Shown piece by piece: positions 1 through 9,796 of a stretch of DNA of 64,000 bases (the stretch's first letter is position 1; the number at the start of each line of letters is the position of its first letter). Location: contig BDSI01000039.1 of NCBI GenBank assembly GCA_003117195.1, forward strand, positions 192,001 to 256,000, written 5' to 3'. The notes under the pieces were generated by a model. It was not told where the DNA came from and made no database searches. It saw only the letters and a program-made list of their open reading frames with translations. Origin of the DNA: Eudorina sp. 2006-703-Eu-15 (lineage: Eukaryota > Chlorophyta > Chlorophyceae > Chlamydomonadales > Volvocaceae). The position numbers and the translations under genes are program-made.

Positions 1-600
1 AGCCTCCATTATGTCACGGGATTGTCGGGGTTGAGTCAAGCCCGACGCTGAAGCGTCGCTCGGGCCGTTGGTGCCGTTCGATTGTGCCTGTCGCACCATC
101 GACCGGAAGGCAGGCAGGCTCCATGTGCGCGGAGCGCGGACGGACTTCGGATGCTTCGCGTAAGTTATACATCGCGTATCTGGCCCGGTGCAGCTCGGGC
201 CTGCATGACGCAGACCGTTTGCCCACATCGCCGAAACTGAACTGCGATGTCCGTCTGCAGGGCGTGAGGATGTACGTCTCAGTGCAGCGCGCAAGCTGAT
301 ATATGTACCAATTTCGTGGCGACCCAGCAGCTGGTTAGCTTCCTGTGAGTCAGCAGCTCGCTGACGGAAATCCTCTACAAAGCACAGATGAGACAGAAAT
401 AATTGTTTTACCCGATACTAAAGGTACAGAATGCAATTTTGGGATCATGTTAGATGGATTATGCCCGTGTCTTTCTTGGATTGGACGCCGGAAGCTGACT
501 AACTGCCGCGTGACGCTCAAAAGTACGTACGTACTACAAAACGCAGAGCACGCAAATCCTTGAAGGGACTCGTTGCTAGATCCACGTGCACAAATCAACA
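1..600. other. Intergenic sequence, nothing recognised
   Basis: I see no gene in this stretch. The open frames on both strands are short, have no family motif and no splice sites linking them. A partial gene entering from the left edge cannot be excluded but nothing supports one. Confidence 0.4.
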
Positions 601-639
601 CCGCGCCGGAGCGTGGGGGGACCGTAGCTTCGACGCCTA

Positions 640-1160
640 TGTCCGGTCGTCAATGGATGGGTGGATGGATGGATGCATGGATGGATGGGCGAGACAGCCC
701 CCCTTCCCCGCCGCTTGGGCACTTGGATGTTGAGGATGGACGGAACAGCCCTACCGGGCACTTGGATGGGATGCATGGGCGAAAAAGCTCCCCCTCCCCG
801 CCGCTCGTGCCGTTGGATGGGACGGATGGGCGGAACTGCCCCCCTCCCCCCGAACACATGGGATGTTGAGGATGGGCGGAAGCGCGGAACAGCTCATCAC
901 CTTCCCTCAGGCAATTGGAAGGATGGATGTGCGGCACAGGCCCCCCTCACCTCCCCTCGGGCACTTGTGATGAGAGTGATGGGTGGAGCAGCCCCCTTCT
1001 CCCCGGTCACATTGATGGATGGATGGCGGAACAGCCCCCCTCCCTCCAGGCACTTGGATGGGATGGACGGATGGGCGGAATAGCCCCCACTTTCCACTCG
1101 GGCACTTGGATGGGATACGTAGATGGGCGGACCAGGCCCCCTCCCCTCCCCTAGACTGAT
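640..1160. repeat. Degenerate minisatellite, units of roughly 50-60 bases
   Basis: Phrases such as GGCACTTGGATGGGATG and GGGCGGAACAGCCCCCCTCC recur about eight times with drift in length and sequence. It opens frames on both strands, which are therefore not evidence of coding. Confidence 0.8.
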
Positions 1161-2369
1161 GGGGAGTCGCACGTCCTACACATGTTAGCCATTTGCATGA
1201 CGGCTGATTCAGGAGCATATAATCTGTTCAACACAGCTTTAACATACACAGTTCATCACCCGATTTGGCCGGATACGGCAAACGAGGGATAGCCTTGAGA
1301 ACTCTCCACAAGAGCATCAGATGAGCTGTACGGCATTATGATAAGCAAGCTGGTTCGCAATTGGCTTCAGTATCTCAAAGATTCTCTCACATTAGAAAAG
1401 CTTATGAAATATCTTTATCAAAGTCACTGAACGTGCACATAGATGATCTCGCCTGGTGCATTCTGTTTAAAACCGAAGTGATTGTGTATGGGGTAGTCCA
1501 ACCACAATGGCGGCGTCTTGGCAGTATCAGAATGACTTTCTCGTCAAGGTAGGCGGCCTGCGCAGAGCCTTCTGCGCGGCGAGTTCAGTTGGTGTGGCCG
1601 CAACTACTCACCGACTGTGCATGGTCGCTTAATTTTCTCCTTTATCAATTACTGTTCCACTCGATATTTCCTGCAGGACTTCCATGCATTCTTCTTGAGG
1701 TCCGACACCCGGTGACAAGGATCGCGCAACGGACCCCGCAACGCGGGAGCTGGTTTATGTATTTTAGGCGCTCTTAATATGTATGAAATGACATGGTTTA
1801 TTGACATACAATGCCCGCATAATGCTGGGCATGGCCTTTACTGCGCCACTCATCGATGCTTCAAAACCGGTCAGAAGGGCTTGGTGTTTGCGAGCTGAAT
1901 CGACTTAGGGATTCGCAGTACGGAATTAGAACTGCGAACCGTGAGCAAACCGTGTCTCAAACTGGGTGACCCACACGCGATACTCAAATGGGATCAGTCG
2001 TGTCTGCATAGCGCCGCAACAGAGAAATACTTCTGTATCGATTGGTGGCAAGACGGAGATCGCCCGCGTGCTGTTATATTTTCCTTACGCCTGGCGCATG
2101 TCCCCTCCACTGCATTTCTTCCCTCCACACAGGTCGAAGGCGCCGCTTCCTGGGAATTAATCGCCGGGGGCAGTTCCCCCAGGGACTACTTCGAGAGCAT
2201 CTATCATCATACGAATGTCCAAGACCATTTACGATGTCATACCAAGGACATGAACAAGGCCATTTACGAGAGCAGCCGGAAAGGGGATGTACAAGGAATC
2301 TTTGAGAACACAAGGGCAACTGGTCGGTTGCGAGCCGATGCGAACTCAGAGCACCTAGGTGCGAAAGTA
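1161..2369. other. Intergenic sequence, nothing recognised
   Basis: AT content is higher than in the flanking repeats. The longest open frame (1941-2375, +) runs into the downstream repeat and shows no motif or signal peptide. No gene is called. Confidence 0.35.
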
Positions 2370-2592
2370 ATGTAATCCACGGGTAACTGCTTGGATGGCC
2401 CCGAGGGGGGAAGGCGGTGTGATCCACGGGTAATTGCTTGGAAGGCCCCGAGGGGGGGAGGCGGTGTGATCCACGGGTAACTGCTTGGAAGGCCCCTAGG
2501 GGGCAAGGCGGTGTGATCCACGGGTAACTGCTTGGAAGGCCCCGAAAGGGGGAAGGCGGGTGATCCACGGGTAACTGCTTGGAAGGCGCCGA
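2370..2592. repeat. Minisatellite of about 47 bases, five copies
   Basis: The phrase TGATCCACGGGTAACTGCTT recurs five times at about 47-base spacing, each copy followed by GGAAGGCCCC and a G-run. One copy reads GGTAATTGC. Confidence 0.85.
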
Positions 2593-2890
2593 GGGGGGGA
2601 CGCGGGGGTCGGGTGCCTGGCAGAGAGGGTCGCGGGGGTCGGGTGCCTGGCAGAGAGGGTCGCGGGGGTCGGGTGCCTGGCAGAGAGGGTCGCGGAGGTC
2701 GGGTGCCTGGCAGAGAGGGTCGCGGGGGTCGGGTGCCTGGCAGAGAGGGTCGCGGGGGTCGGGTGCCTGGCAGAGAGGGTCGCGGAGGTCGGGTGCCTGG
2801 CAGAGAGGGTCGCGGGGGTCGGGTGCCTGGCAGAAAGGGTCGCGGGGGTCGGGCGCCTGGCAGAGAGGGTCGCGGGGGTCGGGTGCCTAG
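2593..2890. repeat. 30-base minisatellite, about ten near-identical copies
   Basis: Direct reading shows about ten tandem 30-base units made of CGCGGGGGTCGGGTGCC followed by TGGCAGAGAGGGT, with only single-base changes (for example GGGGGTC to GGAGGTC). The unit is a multiple of three, so it opens long frames on both strands (Gly/Arg-rich on +, Pro/Arg-rich on -); these are artefacts of the period unless transcript data say otherwise. Confidence 0.9.
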
Positions 2891-2896
2891 GGAGAT

Positions 2897-3272
2897 TTGG
2901 TTGGTTGTCATGCGCCGCAGGGCGGGAGGGATGGAGGGTGGGTTGTCATGGGCCGCAGGGAGGGAGGGGGGGAGGGGGAGTTGTCATGCGCCGCAGGCAG
3001 GGAGGGACGTTGGGTGGGTTGTCATGCGCCACAGGGAGGGAGAGACGTTGGGTGGGTTGTTATGCGCCGCAGGGAGAAAGGGAGGGAGGGACGTTAGGCG
3101 GGTTGTCATGCGCCACAGGGAGGGAGGGACGTTGGGTGGGTTGTCATGCGCCGCAGGGAGGGAGGGAGGGAGGGAGGGACGTTAGGCGGGTTGTCATGCG
3201 CCACAGGGAGGGAGGGACGTTGGGTGGGTTGTCATGCGCCGCAGGGAGGGAGGGAGGGACGTCGGCTGGGTT
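2897..3272. repeat. Minisatellite of about 38-60 bases, about nine copies
   Basis: GGGTTGTCATGCGCCGCAGG alternates with GGTTGTCATGCGCCACAGG, followed by variable GGGA runs and GACGTTGGGTG or GACGTTAGGCG. The alternation suggests a higher-order two-unit repeat. Confidence 0.85.
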
Positions 3273-4590
3273 ATTAAGGATGTTACAGCGGACCCCGCGG
3301 GTCATGGGTGACAGCCAACGGCGACAGCCGAGGCTTCCTCACCATACACTGCCTACATGAACTGGCGCCACCATGGCGCTCCGGACAGGCTCCACAAGTG
3401 CACCGAAACACGCCCCGGGCCCACACTACCAGGGAACCACCCCGTTCCTGAGAACCAACCATGGCAAGGGATGACGCCCGCTCAGGGGGAGTTAGCCACC
3501 AGGGCGCCCCTATTAGCTAACCACCACCCCAACCAAGGCGGGGTCACTTCAGCGGTGGCCCGTTGCATGAAGCTACGGTGATAGTAGTTTGCAACGCGTC
3601 TTCGTCATTTAGCTAGGTACCTGACGGTTGCGCAGGTGCCGCGGGCTGAGTTTCCGCAACACGTTACAGGAGACAGCAGGAGGTCAGGAGCGCCCACGCA
3701 ACAAAGTTCGCCAATCCACTCCGACAGCACCCACACTGTCAGGGTCCTGCATGCCCCGCGCTCTCCTTTGCATATATGCTGCCGCAGTGGTTCTAACCGT
3801 GCGCCTCCAGGTGCCTGCTGGCCACCTGCCAACGCTGTCACTCCTGCAATGACCGAATCCATCCATCACAAAGGCCAAAACGAATGAACCAGGTTCCTGC
3901 AGGTTGTTACAGTCATCCAGCCAAAACGGATCATCGGATGACATCGGATCTTCGGACGACGGCCGAGTCCGATACATGGATGCGGGTCTCTCAAATCGGG
4001 TCCCATGATTTGATCCTAATCCCATCGAGGCACGCGGGCCATTACTGCGGGTCACTACTCTGCCACTGCAAGTTTGGCATTACGGTACGGTACGGCACGT
4101 GCGCTGTGACGCGGAACTTTATTCGCGTCCGCAACCCTCGTTCGTCCCCGCGGGTGCCATGCCCGCGCACCGCTGCGTGACACACAAACACTCGGTTTCT
4201 GTAAGTCCTTTCTTGCAGGTGACATGGAAAGTATGTCTGCACCTGGGTTCGGTCGATCGGGTTCCCTTCTTCCCTACTTATACTCACTCGCGAGGCTGCC
4301 GGGCAGGTCTCCTCGCTATGAATACACCCGGAGGTGGGCTTCTCATTAAACACCCGCAGGTGGCTCGGGCGGTCTTGCCCCTCACCCGCCCAACTGGAGG
4401 CCACCTGCGCCACCCCAGAACACGTCCCACGCCAAAGTGGGGAGGGGTTACGTTTCCAGACACACCAACACGACAACTGACGCCTCTGGCCGGGCGCAAC
4501 GACGACAGCGGCCAAGTTTGCCCACTCCCACCCCCAAACACCCGCCATCTGATTTGGGTTGTCCCGCCGCCGCCCACACCCACCACGCCA
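3273..4590. other. Intergenic region downstream of RAD9
   Basis: No coding sequence is supported. It presumably contains the 3' untranslated region of the minus-strand RAD9 gene next to 4590; no clear polyadenylation signal was identified. Confidence 0.4.
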
Positions 4591-7466
4591 TCAGCCGGCC
4601 TGATCTGCAGCTGGCGCTCCCCCGAGACCTAACACACCCGCCCCCATGGACCGTGTCTGCTGCTGCTCGGGCGGCGTAGCCGGGACCTCATCGTCGTCAT
4701 CGTCGTCGTACTCCACGGCGCCGCCGCCGTACCCCGCTTCGTCGTCTTCCTCCCCGAACAGATCCGCGTGGTCCACCACCGGATGCGGCTCTCGGCCGGG
4801 GCCCGCCTGCTGCTGCGCATACTGCTGTGCGTGCTGACCCACATGCCCTGCATTTTTAGGGCCGCGGACCGCAAAGTCGGGAAGGATGGCAAGCGAAGAA
4901 TAAAATAACGGGTTTCTTACGAAGCCGACCTTGCTTGGCGTCAGCAGCGAAGAATGCGGAGGGAACCCCAGGGTCATATGCACGCCAAGTTGAGGGTCAT
5001 ATGCACGCCATAAACCCCGCCTGAGGCGCGTTTGTGTGCCTTCCCCCGTCCCCCTCGTTCCCCTCGTTCCCCCTGGTTCCCCCATGCCTGCCCCCGTTCC
5101 CTACTCCCGACGCTAGCCAAGCTTACCGCCCCAGCCCCCCTTCCCCCCCATGATGCGCCCACCTGCAGCCCAGGACGAGGCGGCCGGACCGGCCGGGATT
5201 CCCGGGGCGCCGCCGATTGCGACCCGCGGGTCAGCGGAGCCGTGACTGCCGAAAGCGCCCACAGCCGGCGCCTGCCCGTGTCTCCCGTACGGCGATCTGC
5301 GAGCATAATCAGCGAGCGACGCAGCGTACGGCAGCAGGTTGCCGTAGTGCGTCACCCGGAAAGTGTGACGCCAGCCAACATCGCCCCATTCACCATTCAC
5401 GCAGCCGCAGACCGACCCGACCCGACCCGACCCGGCCGTCCTTGCCGTCCTTCCCAACAAAAGCCCAGTGCACAGGGGCGCCGGTCGGTCGCCCGATCGG
5501 CCTGTGCCCCAGTCCTCGTTGGGACGCGGCCCTCAAGCAAGCGCCACTTCTTATTGCGCCGCAGCGAGTCCCGGCCACACAGCAAGTCCGCCCCGAAACC
5601 AGGTCCGGCTCGACCCGGCTCCTTGTCATCACCGCAAGCAACGTCAGCAGCCCTGACGCCCCCCGAAAAGCCCCCAAAGCTCCCCCAGATCCAGATCCGG
5701 ATCCAGATCCAGGTGCCCCACCTCATGCCGGGCAGGATCTCCGGGTCCTGAGAGTCCTCGGCCGGCGCCCCCGCCTCCACGGTCGCGTCCGCTGCCGCAC
5801 CGGGGCCTGAGCGCCAACCATACCGTGTTGAGGGGGGGAGCGGGGAGCGGGCTGAGGAAAAGAGCGCACAGCGCTCAGTCAGACACTGTGCGCGCAGCCG
5901 CACTGTTTGTGTGTGTGAAAGAGAAGAAGAGAGTGTGTTTAACAAGAAGCCCACCCAGAGAGTGTGTAAAAGATAACCCAGATTGTGTGTGTGTTTAGAA
6001 GTGCAACCCGCCCGCCCAGATTGTGTGTGTGTGTGTGTGTGGCGAGGAGGCCTCTTCGTCCGTCTCCGTTGGCCCGCTCGGGTCCCCCGCCAGTCACCGC
6101 AGGTCCATTCCGTGAGGCCGCGAAGGGGCAGGGCAGGTCTATCCAGCTTTTGCTGCTTGCCGGGTTCACAGCCCGTGTGCAGCAGTGCATCCGCTAAGTG
6201 GAGTGCCCGCAGCCGACCCACCCGACCGTAAGGGCCGTGACAGACAGGCCAGACAGGCGATCAGGCAGACAGACAGACGGGCAGGCACATATGTCAGGTA
6301 GTATTGTATTCGCCCCGCTGCCAGCATCACCACTGTCACCTGTGCCTCGGGGGAACCGGAGGTACTGCTGGTCCGTACCAGCACCAGCACCAGCACCAGG
6401 ACGTGCGGCGGGGCCGACCCGCGGGTCGTTCGGCAAGCCGGTGGGGTGCAGGAAGGATGCGTCCCCCGCGGCCGCGGCCCCCGCACCGCCGCCGCCGACA
6501 CCCACATCGGGCGTGGGGCCCACAGCACACGCACCCGCACCCGCACCCGCGGCGGCTGCGTACTGGGCGGCGAAGGCGGGGCTGACCGGGTCGTAGCGGG
6601 GGGGCCGGCCGATGCGGCGGGCGGGGATGTCGTAGTCCCCACCTGGTGGGCGGTAATGACGGGGGGCGGGCAGTACGGCGGCGGGCGCGTGCAAAACACA
6701 CACGGTAGGGGCGGATTCCTTCGCTAGGGATACCGGTACGCGGAGTCACCATCACACGAAAGGCCCCACACGAGGGCCGGAAGGGCGGCAGCAGACGACT
6801 GGCACGGCGGCCTGACACGGCAACAGCGATGCAGAGCCCAGATTGTCGGTACCCCGCCAGAGTGTCCGGCATGGCTACAGCTCGGCGCCCAGCCCGAGCG
6901 CCCCTCCGCCCCTGCCCTGCCCTGCCTCTGGGTGGGCGCCTTGGTCAGCCCAGCTCAGCGCAACACGAGGCGAGCCAGGACATCCGCTGCACCGCCCCAC
7001 CACGCACCGTCCGTCGAGCCCTCGGCCGCTGTCGCCGCCGCGGCTCCCGGCCAGCCCCCGGGCCCCGGCGCAGCGGCCCCGGGCAGCAAGCCGGGCCCCG
7101 CCGCCGTCCCTGCCGCCCCGCCCGCCGCCATGGGGAGCCCCTCCGCCGCCGCCGCGGCGGCGTAGGCGCCGTGGGCCGCCCCCGCATCCGGCCGCTGCGG
7201 TAGCCTGCGCCGGCCCCTGCCCGTCGTCCCGCCATCCGCCCCGCAGGTCAGCGGCGCCCCTCCGCCCCCGACCGATACCTCCGGGGCACCGCCGCCGTAC
7301 GCTCCGAGACCGCCACCACCCCCCGTGGCGACGTACGGACTGGGCGGATCAGCCGCCGCAGCAGCAGGAGGCCCGGGCTGCTCCTGATCTAGGCCGGACG
7401 GGTGGTGCTGGCGCTGCTGGGGTCGCTGGGGCTGCGGGGGCGCTGGCTGCTGGGGCTGCTGCACCG

Positions 7467-7501
<35 letters not shown>

Positions 7502-9544
7502 CCCTCCTCCAGGCCCTCCTGCTGCGCCAGGTGCTCGGGGCCCAGCTGGGAGTCGGTAAGGGTGGACAGCACCAGCATGGCCTGGAAGTCGGTCTCGGAG
7601 CCATCCTGCAGGGGCGTGAAGTGACCCGCGGGTCGCTTACTGCCCGGGAAGCTGCGGCAGCCCCATACGTTACCCGCCCGCGCCGGTGGGGAGGGCTCTC
7701 GTCGAGCGCCAACGGCGGAACCCACCGCTCAACCGGGGACATCGACGCCGCCGAAGAAGGTCAGCCCCTAGGACCACACCCGCCCTGGGCCCTTCGCTGG
7801 CGAGCCCCTGTTGGCTGGAAGAACCACTGCGCCATCCGCGCTCCGCCCTTCCCCATGTCCCTGCGCGCTTCGCGCTTCCTAGCTCTCTCCCTCCCGAGCC
7901 CCACCCCTTATGACACTTTAAGACAGCGAAACCGCGAACAAAGTCACCGGATGAGTACTTGTTGCCCGGCTGCCCGCGCCCCACCCCTACCCATCCGGGC
8001 CCCGGGGGCACCCACCCGGAGGCCCCGGAAGTGCGGTTCCACCACCAGGGGCGCCCCCGCCGCCTCCAGCCGCAGAGCCACGTCAGCCCCCAGTGCCGTG
8101 CACAGTGCCGTCATGGCCCGGAAATCCTTGACGTTGAAGGTGACGTCGGCGGCCAGGGGCGAGGAGTGCGAATATGAGGTGAAGACGGAGCGGGTGTCCA
8201 GAGTCAGGCTGGTCAGCAGCGCGGACTCCTGGCCGGCTGGGGGCGCCAAGGGCCGGGGGGCAGGGAGGGGCGGGGCGGTGCCGGGGGAAGGGGCAAGGCG
8301 AGGGCGGGGCCGTTGTCGTCAGGGCGAGAGGGCAGTCGGGCGTGGTTCCGGGTACGAGCAGCCTGTGGCGTGGTTTTGTTCTTCGATCGGGGTCGCAGGA
8401 AGGTCCTGTCAGAGGGGCAGGGGCCCAGCGGCGGAGGGCGGCAGACGGCGGAGGACCCCGGCCGCACCTTTCAACGGGTCGACGAAGCTGCGCATCTCGC
8501 AGGCCTTGTGGCCGTTGGCGAGGGCCGCTGCGGACAGGGGGTTGGCGATCAGCGTAATCTCGTCCAGGGTATGTTGGAAGGAGGATAGCAGCCTGTTTGG
8601 TGGGGCGAGTGGGTGGGTGGGTGGGCGGGTGGTCGGTTGGGGGTGGGGCAGAGGCAAAGGGTGGATCGAGGAATAGGAGGATGACGCAGGGGACGTGGGC
8701 AAGGGATTAGGCGTAGCATTGTAAAGCTTGCGCCAACCCCAATCGCATCGGTTGGTCCTTAAGGCGCGCTTGGTACATTAGGTGAGCAGCACGGCAGGAT
8801 GGTCGATGAAATTCAGTACATGCCTCTTAGGTATGTACCCTTCAGGGCAGTCATAGAGCTGCATGGTGGGATACGACATGGATTACCCACTTCTCCAGCT
8901 CGGACGCTTCGGCGATGACAACTGTCGGGTATGCCTCCCGGTCGACGGTTGCCTGCAGCACCTCTCCATCCAAGCAGTTGAAGGCATAGCGCTTGATGAG
9001 TCCTATTGCAGCAGGTTGGACCTGGTTAACCTCGGGCAGATAGCATCTGAGCAAGAACTCAAACAAGCGCACCTTCGTCGGTATGTACCGTCGCATACAG
9101 CTTAGCAGCCTCATTGTCGAGTTTGAATTCAATTTGCGAAATTTTTTGTGACCGAAATATTGCAAGCGCATTCTGCGAATGGGAAGAATTGTTGGAATTC
9201 CGAACCGCGGGCATCTGCACCGATTGCCTGCGTTGCCTGGGCATACCTTTGCCAACACTACAGTCTGAACCACGGTAGTATCGTAAATCTCATAGCTGTC
9301 AAAGAATCGGCTAAAGTAGGTGACGGAGAGGAAAGCCGATTTAGCAGTGTTTATGCTCCGCAGGACAAGCTGCGCACAGAGAATCACTCAGAGCTGTTTC
9401 ACATGTTAAAATTAACCAAGAGTTTTGGTCCACCTGTTCAGGCACAGCTTCGACTAGAAGTTCTCCGCCGATTTTATTCAGGGTGTTGAGCGCTGTCTTA
9501 AAATGCTTTATTTGGGCGCGGCCCAACGAGAAGCGAAAACTCAT
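4591..9544 (-). CDS. RAD9: RAD9 checkpoint clamp subunit (9-1-1 complex)
   Basis: Rad9 pairs with Hus1 and Rad1 to form the clamp loaded at damaged DNA, where it helps activate ATR. Exons, in transcription order: 9544-9434, 9369-9247, 9172-9073, 9002-8891, 8592-8468, 8236-8016, 7605-7008, 6642-6340, 5806-5722, 5296-5163, 4847-4591; all phases agree, giving 722 residues. The N-terminal PCNA-like fold is recognisable: MSFRFSLGRAQIKHF, then LVLRSINTAKSAFLSV, then FFDSYEIYD. The second half has ADVTFNVKDFRAMTALC and FQAMLVLSTLTDSQLG, matching the known Rad9 order. After the fold comes a disordered tail of about 400 residues with a nine-Gln run, an EDSQDPE site (possible ATR/ATM target) and a DDDDDDE run. 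The start is the Met that aligns with the family start. Only 252 bases separate it from the ClpR2 stop upstream on the same strand. Tail exons are less certain than the fold. Confidence 0.9.
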
Positions 9545-9796
9545 TGTTAGCGTTTGCTGAAGATGATGGAAGAACTCATCGGCTAGCACTAGATCAGAGT
9601 CGCGTTCCCGGGCTTCCGCATTACCGTACAAGGATACCACTCCTCGCGTACTTGTGTTCCGGGCATTTGCTCCACTCATTAGCAGCACGCGGTAATACCA
9701 GACAAGATGAGCCAAGCTTGCCAGCGACTCCTGACTCCACCTTGCCCAGGCCCTGCCAGGCCCCATACTCGTCCCACATCAACCCTCTTCCGCTCC

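Noticed and set aside
1941..2375. 144-codon plus-strand frame
   Set aside because: No recognisable domain, signal peptide or splice context, and it ends inside a tandem repeat.
2264..3185. Two overlapping frames of over 210 codons on opposite strands
   Set aside because: Both are created by the 30-base tandem repeat, whose length is a multiple of three.
2370..3272. CRISPR-like array
   Set aside because: The units are contiguous minisatellites without unique spacers, in a eukaryotic genome.
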